Below are positions 12,066 through 23,654 of a stretch of 64,000 nucleotides of DNA, piece by piece (position 1 is the stretch's first letter; each line of letters opens with the position of its first letter). The notes beneath the pieces are model-generated. The model saw only the letters and a list, made by a program, of their open reading frames with translations, searched no databases and was not told the origin of the DNA. Both the position numbers and the translations under genes were made by a program. Source of the stretch: Amoebidium appalachense (taxonomy: Eukaryota > Ichthyosporea); contig CAVNZM010000009.1 in assembly GCA_963693365.1 (NCBI GenBank), positions 4,898,001-4,962,000 on the forward strand, in the 5' to 3' direction.

Positions 12066-13002
12066 ACCCACACACACACACACACAGACATACACACACA
12101 CACGCACACACACACACACACATTAAAAAAAACCAAAAAGAAAAACAAAACAGAGACAGACGTACAAGGACACAAATGCACACACAAGAGCACAGACAGG
12201 CAGACACACGCACACCCAAGAACACACACAAGGAAACACAAGCACCCTATTCCCAACCACCCCCCCAGCTGAATGATCAGGCCACCACCAAATGCCCTCC
12301 TCGTTCCTCTGTTTGGCTCCTCTCTTACACTTCTCCCCAAGGCACACACTTGCCATCTTTTATAGTCATCCTACTTTATTTCTCCCCCCTTTATCCCTCA
12401 CACTCCCCATCCCCCCCCCTTGGCGAATACACTAATACACATGCAAGCACATATGTGCGTACAGACACACACACGATCGCTCACACACCCACACACAGAC
12501 ACAGACACACACACACACACACCCAAACAGAGGCACACGCACGCACACACACATACAGAGGCACACACACACACAGACACACACACACAGAGAGGGGGGG
12601 GGGGGGGGGGGGGGATATACCAGCCAGTCTCCCAGCCAGTCTCCCCCCCACATCCAAAAGACTTGATGCCGCATCTAGTGCTTTCTCCAGCTCACTCATC
12701 TGCAACCCATACCCTCACTCAGTGAAAACCCGAAACAAAATCCAAATCTCGCCCCAGCCAACCCTCATCCCCCACCTCCCCCCCTTCCCCCCAACCCCCC
12801 CCAAAAAAAAATCCTCTGCTGCAAACAAGGAAAGGGGAAAAGGCGCGGCAACACACGGTGCCTTCCACACTCCACACACGTCCTTTTTGACTAAACAAAA
12901 AGAGGAAGTAGTGTGGGTGCAGAGATATCTCTATTCTGATGGTTGATGTTTTTGGGTAAATGCACAAATATGCGTGCTTGCCTGCATGCAAGTACATGGA
13001 AG

Positions 13003-13046
<44 letters not shown>

Positions 13047-13053
13047 TGTGTGT

Positions 13054-13122
<69 letters not shown>

Positions 13123-13373
13123 CGTGTACGCACGTGTGCGTGTGTGTGTCTATGCGTGTGCATGTGTGTGTGTGCGTGTACGTGTGCGTGTGTGTGTGTG
13201 CGTGTGTGTGTGTGTGTGTGCGCGCACACACGCGTGTGTGTGCGTGTGTGCGCACGTGTGTGTCTGAGCTTGTGTGTGTGTGTGTGTGGGGGGGGGGGGG
13301 GGGAGGGGGGGGGGGGAGGGGGAGAGGGGGTGCATGTGTGTGTGTGTGTCCTTGTGTGCATGTGCGTGCGTGT

Positions 13374-13472
<99 letters not shown>

Positions 13473-13708
13473 GTGCCTATGCATGTGTTGCAGACATTAT
13501 GCCTCCGGGAACGCTTCAAAAAAACATTGGGGCATTATGCCAAGTTATGTTCTAACACGTTTTATAGTGTAGGAGAATGCACATGCACTTGAATGCATTA
13601 ACAGAGAAGAACACACCCTATCTATGGTATTCATATGGTCTGGGAGCATGGGCACAGAGCCGCGCAAGGAGGCGGGAGTAGGGTAGGGGAGGAGGGGAGG
13701 AGGGCGGG

Positions 13709-13744
<36 letters not shown>

Positions 13745-13984
13745 CTGCAAATACCTCATCGTTGACAAGAATGCGCAGGGCTTGAAATGTTTTTGTTGCG
13801 GGGTGAAGAACAAACATCCCTGCGTGGGCATGTTGTGGGTGATCTTATCTTCCCCCCTTTCCCCTCCCCCCTCCCCTCCTCCCCCCTCCCCCGTACACAC
13901 CCCATCCCTCACGGGTGCACACACCCACATACACCCACACACGTGCACACACGCTCTTTCCTCTCTTCGGCCCCCCCACCTTTC

Positions 13985-14021
<37 letters not shown>

Positions 14022-14326
14022 CCTCTCTCATAAAACGAACCCATTTCAAAAAACGCATCGTCCCGGCCACCACCATCACCGCACGCAAAAACTGATCTAC
14101 TAGCACAGGACGCCAGATAACAAATTTGGAAATGTTTATGCACCCCGCAAGGGGTATCTTCATAAGGAGAACAAAAGTGAGGGAGTGACGATTTGGGAGA
14201 GCATGGGATGGGAGGGAGGTGGGAAGAGAGAGCAGGGGGGGTGTACCTGCTTGTTTCTTTGCTGCTCGTGCCTGTTTTGTCTTTTTGGGAAGGGCAGCAC
14301 TCACAATGTTTGACAGCTGCCGTGTG

Positions 14327-14408
<82 letters not shown>

Positions 14409-15040
14409 GTTTTGGGGGTGGGGGGGAGGCGTTGAGAATGTGGTGACGTACACAGTACTGAGTGCAATCAAAAGGGAAAAAAGGGAAGGGACACGGAAAC
14501 CCTGAAAGGACATAGAAAGAGCAGAAACTATGTTTCAGTAACGCCCCTCCTCCCCACCCTTCCCCCGCTAATCTCGTTCTCTGTCTTCCTCTTTCTCCCC
14601 CCCCCCCCCCCCCCCCTTCCCCCCTCACCCTCCTCCTTCCTGTCTTCATCCCGTCCCCCCTCTCTACCCATCCCACCATCTCCCTCTAATCTGTCCCTCC
14701 CTCCCTGGCCCTCTCTCTTTCCACCCCCATACGTGCGCATTGCAAGCTTTTAACCATGCGTCAACCCAACACTACTATTTCACTTGCTGTCCGTGCCATA
14801 TCCAGGACACTTCTAATGACACCGTATTAATAACCATCTGAGAGCACTCCCTCTCAAATGACTTGTGTTGTATCAAGTGATAGGGTTTTGTTGAAAGAGA
14901 GGGAGATATATGGGGGAGGGGGGGGAAGGGGGGGGGGGGGGAGGCAGACACGTACAGACTATGGGTGTGTGTGCACGTGTGGTGACTATGGCCTCGGCAA
15001 TTCGCTCGGCAACATTGTGAGGCTCACCACCGTACTGGGA

Positions 15041-15076
<36 letters not shown>

Positions 15077-15256
15077 TGGTTAGCACGTGTGTGCACTTGC
15101 ATGTGTGCAGTACGCATGTATTATGTGTGCACGTGTGCATGTATCTTATGTGGACATTTACAGACCTGTCCAAAACAATCACACAATTACACATACACAC
15201 AAACGACACAGGCACATCATAGCAAAATATGTGTGTGCATCTCCATAACCTCTTTC

Positions 15257-15351
<95 letters not shown>

Positions 15352-15481
15352 CCCCCCCCCTCCCCCCTTCCCCCCCCCCCCCCCAAAAAAAAAAAAATCC
15401 CCCCCACTCTCTCTCTTTCTCTCTGTCTCTCTCCCCCTCCCCTCCCCTCCCCTATCTTCTCTCTCTCTCTCTCTCTCTCCG

Positions 15482-15573
<92 letters not shown>

Positions 15574-15584
15574 CACTCTCTCTC

Positions 15585-15626
<42 letters not shown>

Positions 15627-15640
15627 CGTGCGCGTGTGTA

Positions 15641-15679
<39 letters not shown>

Positions 15680-17345
15680 ATGCATGCACGTGTGTATGTG
15701 CGTCTGTGTGTGTGTGTTGCTGTGTAAGTGAGCGTGCGTATGCACGTAGGTCGAACACATGCATGTGTTGTGTCTGTGTGTGAATGTGTGTGTGTGTAGT
15801 TTCACCACCACCCACGTGCCTGCCTGCACGTGCACACCCACCTCCTCTATCGCCTCTGCTAACTGCTGCACAGACAAATTTGCCACAAAATCTGCCGCCG
15901 TGCCGTCCCCCCCAGAGTCCATGCGCAGGTCTAGGGGGCCATCCTGCCCCAATCCAAATCCCCGCCACGCCTCATCCACCTGAAGGAACCAATCAGAGTC
16001 AATCCCCCTAGACCTACCTATTATTTTTTATCTGTATAAGGTTGGTTGTGGCTGGAGTGGGTGGGTGGGTAGTTGTGCAGGTGTGTGCTTTTTGCATAAT
16101 TTTGTGTGTACGTGTCTGTGTGTACGTGTCTGTGTACGTGTCTGTGTGTACGTGTCTGTGTGTACGTGTGTGTGTGTACGTGTGTGTGTGTGCGTGTCTG
16201 TGTATATGTGTCTGTGTGTACGTGTCTGTGTGTACGGTACACGTGGACATGGACGGCTCTGCCCGATGTGTGTGCATGGCTCTCATTGTAATTTTTCATG
16301 ATTCTTTTATTTCCTTCACTTTTTCTTTCTTTCTTTTCTTCCTCTTTTTCTTCCTTTTTTGGGGGGGGGGGAGGAGAGGGTGGCGAGGGGGGACGGGGGG
16401 GGGGGGGGGGGAGAAAGGTAGTGTACGAAGTAGGAGATATCATGACAAGCATTCAGCTGCGCTGAAAACATATACAGCACCTTCCCCCTCGATAAACACA
16501 CGTGACCAGTTTCCCTCTTTCCCCCATTTTAGAAAAGCTCTAAAAGAAATCCTTCATTGTACGTTCCATAACCACAAGGAACAAATTATTTCCATACTGA
16601 GACACACACTAGCACATTCTAGCATGTCGTAGCGTTGCCAATCATGCCCCCTGTAACATCCCTTTTTTGGTACGGGTATGACGGGGAGACAGACAGGATA
16701 TGTAGCATGAAAGGGATAGCATGTGCGCGTGTGTGCTTGGGTGGGTCTGTGTGTTGGGGGGGTTGGGGGGAGGGGGGGGGATGGAAGGTGGGTGGGTGTG
16801 TGTGTTAGGGGAGGGGGGGGGATGGAAGGTGGGTGGGTGTGTGTGTTAGGGGAGGGGGGGGGGGATGGAAGGTGGGTGGGTGTGTGTGTTAGGGGAGGGG
16901 GGGGGATGGAAGGTGGGTGGGTGTGTGTGTTAGGGGAGGGGGGGGGATGGAAGGTGGGTGGGTGTGTGTGTTAGGGGAGGGGGGGGATGGAAGGTGGGTG
17001 GGTGTGTGTGTTAGGGGAGGGGGGGGGGGGATGGAAGGTGGGTGGGTGTGTGTGTTAGGGGAGGGGGGGGGATGGAAGGTGGGTGGGTGTGTGTGTTAGG
17101 GGAGGGGGGGGGGATGGAAGGTGGGTGGGTGTGTGTGTTAGGGGAGGGGGGGGGGGATGGAAGGTGGGTGGGTGTGTGTGTTAGGGGAGGGGGGGGGATG
17201 GAAGGTGGGTGGGTGTGTGTGTTAGGGGAGGGGGGGGGATGGAAGGTGGGTGGGTGTGTGTGTTAGGGGAGGGGGGGGGGATGGAAGGTGGGTGGGTGTG
17301 TGTGTTAGGGGGAGGGGGGGGATGGAAGGTGGGTGGGTGTGTGTG

Positions 17346-17385
<40 letters not shown>

Positions 17386-18253
17386 TTACCTGCATTGAAG
17401 AAATACCAAGGTCTAATGAAATGCCGTCGACGGAATTTGGCCTGTGCAAAATGTTGAGTGGTGGTGTGCCCATGAAGTAAGTGTTTTAGCAATAACCACT
17501 TGGTAATGGTTTCGCCTTTTTCCCTCTTTTTATGTGAATGTTTTCTTTTGTTTTCCTTTTCATTTCCTCGCTTCGTTCATGTTGTGAGGATATGAAGTAG
17601 TACCCAGACCCCTCCATTTGCCCCCGTTTGTGTTTCTGGCTGTGCTGGCATGTGCCCACGTGCAGTTGGTGTGCCGGTCACATGTGTGCAACGAGGAAAG
17701 GAGGTTTTGGCCCGGGGGAGGCCAACAACAATGAATGGGGGAAACAAGGAGGGGAGGGCGGAGGGGGGAGAGGGGGGGGGGGGGAGGGATATATAAATGA
17801 CAAAGTTGGTCTCTGGTGTACTAGTGTGTGTAAATGTGGCATTAGGATACAGGCAGTGGACGGGTTAGAACTGCACAAGAGTACACAAGAAAGATACCAT
17901 GCAGGAACCCATGCTGAGAAGAGTGGGTGAGATGTGTGTGTGTGTGTGCGTGTGTGTGTGTGTTGGGGGGGGGGAGGGGGGGGGGGGGGGGACAGCCGGT
18001 AGGGGAAGGGGGGGGGGGGTGGTTGGGGGGAGGGGGGAGGGGGAGGAGGAGGGGAAGCCGGTATAGGGGGGGGGGGGCACGGACTTTATGCTATGGGTAT
18101 GAAGCAACCCAAGCATGAATCCAAACCGGCCCTGCACAAAGTCCAACTGATTACCATGGATTTGGCCCGGGCCATGGGTACATTCGGGTCACGGTCCATC
18201 CCTATGACCCGATTCGAAGTATTGCTGTCTGTGTGCGTTGCGGTAGTGATCAA

Positions 18254-18292
<39 letters not shown>

Positions 18293-18329
18293 TAATGATA
18301 ATAATAATAATAATAATAATAACAATAAC

Positions 18330-18414
<85 letters not shown>

Positions 18415-18455
18415 GTTAAAAAAGGAAAAACAATGGAATAAGAAAGAAGAAGAAA

Positions 18456-18511
<56 letters not shown>

Positions 18512-18742
18512 GGGGAGGGCTCCCGTGCACAGACTTGATCACATAGCGGAATGCAGCAAGACAGCGAGCAAGTGTGTGAATAGACGGACATTTAGATGGA
18601 TGCGCACGCGCAGACTTGTAGAGTGCAAGCAAAATCCTATCTGGAAAATGTACACACGCCCACAAGCACACACACTGGCAAGCACACATAAATATGCACG
18701 CGCACACAGACACCCACACACACAGTCACGCACACATACACA

Positions 18743-18802
<60 letters not shown>

Positions 18803-19029
18803 GTCAAACACCCACGCTCACATACGCATACCCCCACACACACACATACGGTGACACACACACACGTATACACACAACACACACACACAACACACACACG
18901 ACACACAGACAGTGTTTTGACCGATGCATAGGGCTCAGTTGACATGTCCAAATACAATGTCTACATATCATACTCATGCCCACACACAGAGAGAGTGGGA
19001 GGCAAAGCAGACACACAAATACACACTCG

Positions 19030-19098
<69 letters not shown>

Positions 19099-19122
19099 GA
19101 CACACACATACACACAGACACA

Positions 19123-19192
<70 letters not shown>

Positions 19193-19346
19193 ACACACAC
19201 ACGAAACACACACAGTGTTTTGACTGATGCATAGAGCTCAGTGACATGTCCAAATACGATGTCTACATATCATACTCATGCATGCCCCCACACACAGAGA
19301 GAGTGGGAGGCAAAGCAGAGACACAAATACACACTCGAGTACACGC

Positions 19347-19416
<70 letters not shown>

Positions 19417-19895
19417 CACACATTACACCCACCCAATATTGCCTGTGTGTGTCCTCCTGCACCAAACGTGCCATCGATAAACAGCCCACCAGCCTCGGCT
19501 CTCAGCCCGTCCATACACTCATTCAAAAGCACAGGTATGTGTGGCCTGCAGGTGGTGCACGGGTTATTTTTTGGGCCCGGGGAGGGAGCGGGGGGGGGGG
19601 GGGGGGGGGGGAGGGGGGAGGAAGGGCGGGCTGCGGTAGGGGGGAGAAGGGTGGGGGGGGGGGGGGGGGGGGGGGTATGTAGTATTTCATTATATTCCAC
19701 TTTATACACTTATTTTGTGTATTGGGGGGGGGGGGAGGGGGGAGGGTGGTAAAGAGGGAGGGGGGAAGGGGGAAGGGGGAGAGGGGGAGAGGGGGCAGGG
19801 GGGGACTAGAATATTTTGTATTAGAGCAGTATTTCAATACATTTCACCTTTTGCTTCATTGTGTGTGTGTGTGTGGGTGTGGGTGTGAGTGTTGG

Positions 19896-19926
<31 letters not shown>

Positions 19927-20112
19927 TTTGAAATAGTCGTAGAAGCTATGTGTACCCGACGCCTCCCGTGCTGAAAACAAGACTGAGAGCCAGTTAGGGC
20001 ACGCAAGAGGTCTCTTGACAAAGCGCATGGGTAGCCGGTGCAGGAATAGAGATCGGAAAAACTGAAACACACAGAGTTGAAAGGCCATGTGTGTCCATAT
20101 TGGTTTCTGCAT
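10871..20112 (-). CDS. rRNA (cytosine-N4)-methyltransferase, RsmH/MraW/METTL15 type, about 11 exons, probably mitochondrial
   Basis: Family role: SAM-dependent N4-methylation of a cytosine in small-subunit rRNA. I assembled it from short exons: 20112-19961 (tentative), 19545-19429, 18224-18085, 17441-17390, 15979-15842, 15034-14960, 14316-14247, 13819-13755, 12699-12621, 11646-11590, 10989-10871. Conserved blocks in order: [24 protein letters not shown] (SAM loop), [95 protein letters not shown], stop. Phases match at most junctions, giving about 354 aa. The proposed first exon is Arg/Phe-rich with few acids, like a mitochondrial presequence. Oddities: a one-base frameshift near 18147-18151; a 12-bp tandem duplication at 12622-12645 adding four residues (LAGR); uncertain ends for exons 1, 6, 7 and 10. 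Introns are packed with microsatellites. Confidence 0.85.
11105..12110. repeat. Homopolymer-rich introns of the methyltransferase gene
   Basis: G-runs at 11128-11151, 11669-11688 and 11916-11945 (the last after a T-rich run from 11879), and a C-run at 12020-12065 followed by (CA)n. They lie in the introns either side of exon 11646-11590. On the sense (minus) strand most read as C-runs, some placed where a polypyrimidine tract would be. Confidence 0.7.
12120..14450. repeat. (CA/GT)n arrays and homopolymers within methyltransferase introns
   Basis: Long (GT)n arrays at about 13010-13115, 13378-13470 and 14329-14404, interrupted (CA)n at 12170-12590, G-runs at 12594-12614, 13288-13316 and 13710-13744, and a C-run at 13987-14018. 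Exons 12699-12621, 13819-13755 and 14316-14247 sit between them. The 14329-14404 array ends about 10 bases from the apparent exon 7 acceptor. Confidence 0.8.
15044..15074. repeat. G-run acting as the polypyrimidine tract of exon 6
   Basis: On the minus strand this is a C-run ending in CTCTCCCAG directly before the exon that starts TACGGTGGTGAG at 15034. The homopolymer therefore occupies the acceptor's pyrimidine tract. Confidence 0.5.
15230..15720. repeat. (CT)n and (GT)n compound microsatellite
   Basis: (CT)n at about 15256-15349 and 15486-15571 separated by a C-run/A-run junction (15349-15397) and a CT-rich spacer, then (GT)n at 15587-15720. The whole block lies in the intron between exons 15979-15842 and 15034-14960 of the methyltransferase gene. 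Confidence 0.9.
16090..16240. repeat. Short tandem array of a TGTGTACGTGTC unit
   Basis: Repeats of roughly 12-14 bases (CTGTGTGTACGTGT) in at least nine imperfect copies. It lies inside a methyltransferase intron. Confidence 0.75.
16768..17375. repeat. Minisatellite of about 40-bp units, around 14 copies
   Basis: A unit of the form GGATGGAAGGTGGGTGGG followed by TGTGTGTGTTAGGGGA and a variable G-run. Units differ almost only in the G-run length. The array ends in a G-run of about 40 bases that abuts the donor of methyltransferase exon 17441-17390, 8-9 bases into the intron. Confidence 0.95.
18249..18415. repeat. (AAT)n trinucleotide array
   Basis: Nearly perfect AAT/ATA repeats with two interruptions near 18291-18297 and 18320-18330. 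It lies about 25 bases upstream (in sense orientation) of the acceptor of methyltransferase exon 18224-18085. It is followed at 18461-18514 by a T-run joined to a G-run. Confidence 0.95.
18911..19345. repeat. Direct duplication, offset about 303 bp, in a methyltransferase intron
   Basis: A unique block of about 125 bp starting AGTGTTTTGACCGATGCATA (18911) recurs at 19214 with few differences (GACTGATGC, a 4-bp ATGC insertion, AGAGACACA). The copies are separated by (CA)n. This is a local tandem duplication including the microsatellite. Confidence 0.85.
19580..19960. repeat. G-runs between methyltransferase exons 1 and 2
   Basis: G-rich stretches at 19589-19612, 19652-19675, 19722-19800 and 19897-19926. 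No coding evidence. It is the first intron if the proposed presequence exon is right. Confidence 0.6.
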
Positions 20113-20486
20113 GCGCTAAAACGGCTCACGTGAAACACCATGACTAAAACCATCTGTCTCATCCATAGTGTTTCAAAAAGAGACAGAATAGGGCTGGGGG
20201 GAGGAAAGCAAGGAGCTCGAGGGTGGGGGGGGCGGGGGAAGGGGGGAGAGGGGGGAGGAAGATCACGGATAGAGGAGAGGGAAAGAGGGTGAAATGAGCA
20301 CGGAGGGGAGGGGGGAGGGGGGGAGGGGGGGCAAATGATGGCCCGACCGGTTTGTAACAGTGAAGGTAACTAATAGTACATCTGGCAGCGGGCGATGTTG
20401 CATGCGCACAAGCCTGAAGATGTGAGAAGGAAAACCCTAGTCAGCTTTAAGCGCGTCGTAACTCTCCTATGCAGCTATTAGAAATA

Positions 20487-20526
<40 letters not shown>

Positions 20527-22915
20527 TCTCACTCTCTCTCTCTCTCTGTCGCCCTCTCTCTCTCTTCACTGAGACAAAAACAACTTCGGACTCATGGGCC
20601 GCTCCTCTCCTCATTAGCCCAGGCCCGGGAGGAATAGATCTATTTGCCATCAATGCTTTTTCTTATGTTTTAAGATTGGTAAAAATGGCGGGAAATCTCG
20701 CCTCCGATCTGCCGGATTCATCAGTGAGGGAGGGAAAGACAGAGAGGTGGCCCAAACTCTTACGAACATTTTGTGCTATGTGTGTTTTTTGTCGATTTCC
20801 GCTGAGACTCCACTAAGGATGACATTGTAGGCTAACGTATAGCATGTCCACCTTACAGCACCATTACACACCTGTTCATATTCGCCAGCGCTGACAACTC
20901 AGAGCACCCGGCTAACCACACGAGCCACGGACTGTCAGCTGATTTGGTGACACCACGCATCATCCTCTTGAATTTTTCCCTTTTTTTCTTTTTTTTTTCT
21001 TTTGCGTTGGTTAAAAAGAGGTGATTTTGGAGGCGGTACTTATGGTTGGTTCAAGTTATACAGCTTTGATGTGGTGTTTGATGTAACCGCTTTTGATTCA
21101 CTTCATGTTTGTTGAACAAGAAAATGCATAGTGCTGGGCCTTCCACGTGCACCCATTCAATAGAATGTGTACGTACCACCTTCCTGTATGGGCCAACGAT
21201 CCGGGGCCTCGGTGTGGCCCTGAAGCTCGGCTAGCTGCCTGCTAACTAGTCTTTCAATTAGTATTGACACGTGCACCACATCATCACATCTTCGTCTCAC
21301 CTCCAACCAACATACAATCACAAAACGTTATAACGAAGCTTGAAGTCACATGCGCACCATTAGGGTCGTTCCCCCCCCCCCCCCCCTCCCCCCCATCTCC
21401 TCCCCACCCCCCCCCCCCCCCCTTTCCCTCCCCCCCTCAGCTCCCCCCCTCCCCCCTTAGGAGTCACTCTTCCACCCTCTACCCCTCCCCCCCTTCCTCC
21501 TCCGCCCGGCATATACATCCACCCTCAATGGGGATGTCTCGGTCTGGATAGGGGCATCCATAGTTTTGAAGGAGCAAGCGAATCCACGTGTGCGTTTCTG
21601 GTGTACTTCTTGGGATCTGGTGTACGTCTTCTAAGGATGGGTACAGTATGACATGATGTTGGTGAGCGGGTTGGTGGGCCACGCTGCAGTTGGGTGGACG
21701 GCGTGTGCCCATGGGTGTGTGTGTGGATAGTGATTGATAGATGGGTTGATGTGTGAGTGACCCTCGCGCACATGCAAAATCTGGCGCGATAAGATATTGT
21801 GCCGATATCAGTATGGTGGTTGGCGCACGGCATTGGAGGTACCGAAGGTAGCTTTTTGATCATGTGGGGAATTATCCGGGAATGCCACATACATAGAAGT
21901 GTATTTCCTTTAGGCCAATTAATTGTCCCCATTCCAGCACATCCAGGTCAAGCCAATGGCCCAGCGTATAAAACAAAAATTGGAACTGTAATCTTTTCCC
22001 TGGTGACATTACTATTCTTCCTTTCTTTCTTTCTTTTTTTTTTTTCCTTTTCTTTTCTCTTTTTGTTGTAGCATGGCACATCTGTACCATGCTTCCGTTA
22101 AAACGATGGTGCGCAGCTGATGCGCAGCACGCCAATCATATAGCTAGAAATCCCCCTGACCCGACCCGACCCGGAAACCTAAAAGAAACCCCCTCAGCCA
22201 TTCAGAGAGAAAGTTGGGTTGGTGCATGCAGACCGGGAGGAAATGCATTCTGAGTTATGGGAAACATTGAGTCTGCATCTTTCAGGGTTTGCTATATATG
22301 GAAGAGTTTTGTTGGGCTTTGTTTTGTGTTGTGATGAACTCCCGATCCACCATGTGGTACCCGGTGAAGCGCTTAGTGGGGGACGGTAAGTCTCTGCGAG
22401 GAGGTAAATTTTGAAGCGAGAAGAATAAGACTAACACTGCACACCCACCCTCATACATGTACTGGTAACAAAAAGGCACCTGCCCCTTCCAGGCCAGCCT
22501 TAGACGTACGAGCCTCACCTAATTTTATACACTCTGCCGGAGAGGTTAGCACTTACCGAACCCCTTGTTGAATACCAACATACCACCAGCACAGTGGTTA
22601 TCTGCCAACTTTTAAATCTTGATCACCCCATAACCAGGCATAGGGACCTAACCAAACACAAACTGGCCTGAAATCTCCCTACCTGGCATGATGAACGTGT
22701 ACATAGGACCCCCCCCCCCCCTCTCTTCCCCCCCCCCCCACCTTTTCACTCCCCGGGCCCTCCCTCCCCCCTTCCCCTCCTCCCTCCCCCCCCCCCCCCC
22801 CCCCCTCCCCCCCTCAATCCCTTTCCCCCCTGCCCTCGGAATACACACCCCGGCCTCTCCCATGAGGCGCACAAATTTGTATTCCAATATGAATCATGAT
22901 GTATTTTTATTTTTA
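20113..22915. other. Unresolved region with a few exon-like segments
   Basis: GA/G-rich at 20190-20335 and (CT)n at 20492-20560. Plus-strand frame at 20570-20816 reads MAGNLASDLPDSSVREGKTE, preceded by a GGCGGGAAAT motif. Near 22340-22388 a plus-strand ATG-led frame (MWYPVKRLVGD) ends at a strong donor GTAAGT at 22389. On the minus strand the same area is open for 79 codons. C-runs lie at 21370-21440 and 22710-22820. None of these segments resembles a family I know, and I could not chain them into a gene. Confidence 0.3.
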
Positions 22916-23079
22916 TTAAAGATGTTGTGTTGAGGTAGCTAGCTTATGTCTCCCCACCTCTACACAACGGGCTTTAGTGGGGCTGTGTGATTGGTGGACT
23001 GTATTCATGAGTTCTTTCGTGAGGTTGGGACCCAGCATAAGACGGAGGTACTGGGACAGACATTGGTTCCAAATTTCAA
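22916..23079 (-). CDS. Possible terminal exon of an unidentified minus-strand gene
   Basis: On the minus strand CTTCTCAG at 23087-23080 precedes a frame with two leading bases and then EIWNQCLSQYLRLMLGPN, continuing to KELMNTVHQSHSPTKARCVE and ending at TAA (22918-22916). An AATAAAAATAAA string follows immediately, like a polyadenylation signal. The residue mix is protein-like, but the family is unknown and no upstream exon was found through the C/G runs. Alternatively a donor GTGGGG could end the exon earlier. Confidence 0.35.
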
Positions 23080-23089
23080 CTGAGAAGCA

Positions 23090-23583
23090 TGATTTCCCCC
23101 CCCCCCCTCCCCCCCCCCCCTGAATATTAATAATAATAATAATCATTGAATAATAATAATGATGATGAAGAAGAAGAAAAATCATATACCACCACACCAC
23201 CAACACGTGGCACCACTCCCACCGCTGCCCCCTTCCCCCCCTCCGACCCACCACCACCACCACCACCACCACCACCACCACCACCACCACCACCACCACC
23301 ATCCATCATCCAGAAAAACAACTTGAACGAACAAACGGGGGAGGGGAGGGGAGGGGAGGCTAGCTTCCTTCCTTTTTTGCGAGCCTGTTTCGGTTGCCCC
23401 GTTCCCCTGCCTCCCTCCCCCTCCCCCCTCCTTCCTCCTGGGCAAACAATCCTCCCAACCCCTCTCCCCCTCTCCCCCCTCTCCCCCCTCCCCCCCCCCC
23501 CTCCCCCCAACACACATGTACACACACACACACACACTCACACACACCCCTCCCCCCTACCCCTCCCCCCCTCCCCCCCCTCG

Positions 23584-23654
<71 letters not shown>

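Noticed and set aside
12943-13592. Very long Cys-Val or His-Thr ORFs over (GT)n/(CA)n (also at 24794-25326, 45667-46504, 60595-62241)
   Set aside because: All frames of a dinucleotide array lacking TA/TG/GA stop patterns stay open. The composition is purely that of the repeat and no unique domain is attached.
16090-17375. CRISPR-like repeat array
   Set aside because: Repeats have no unique spacers and are ordinary minisatellites in a eukaryotic intron.
20881-20960. tRNA- or SINE-like sequence (minus strand resembles an A-box TGGCTCGTGTGG)
   Set aside because: No B-box or foldable cloverleaf at the right distance.
22282-22518. 79-codon minus-strand ORF (RLVRLRLAWKGQVPF...)
   Set aside because: Protein-like but unmatched. 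The plus strand of the same place has a strong donor, so the orientation is undecided; mentioned only in the region entry.
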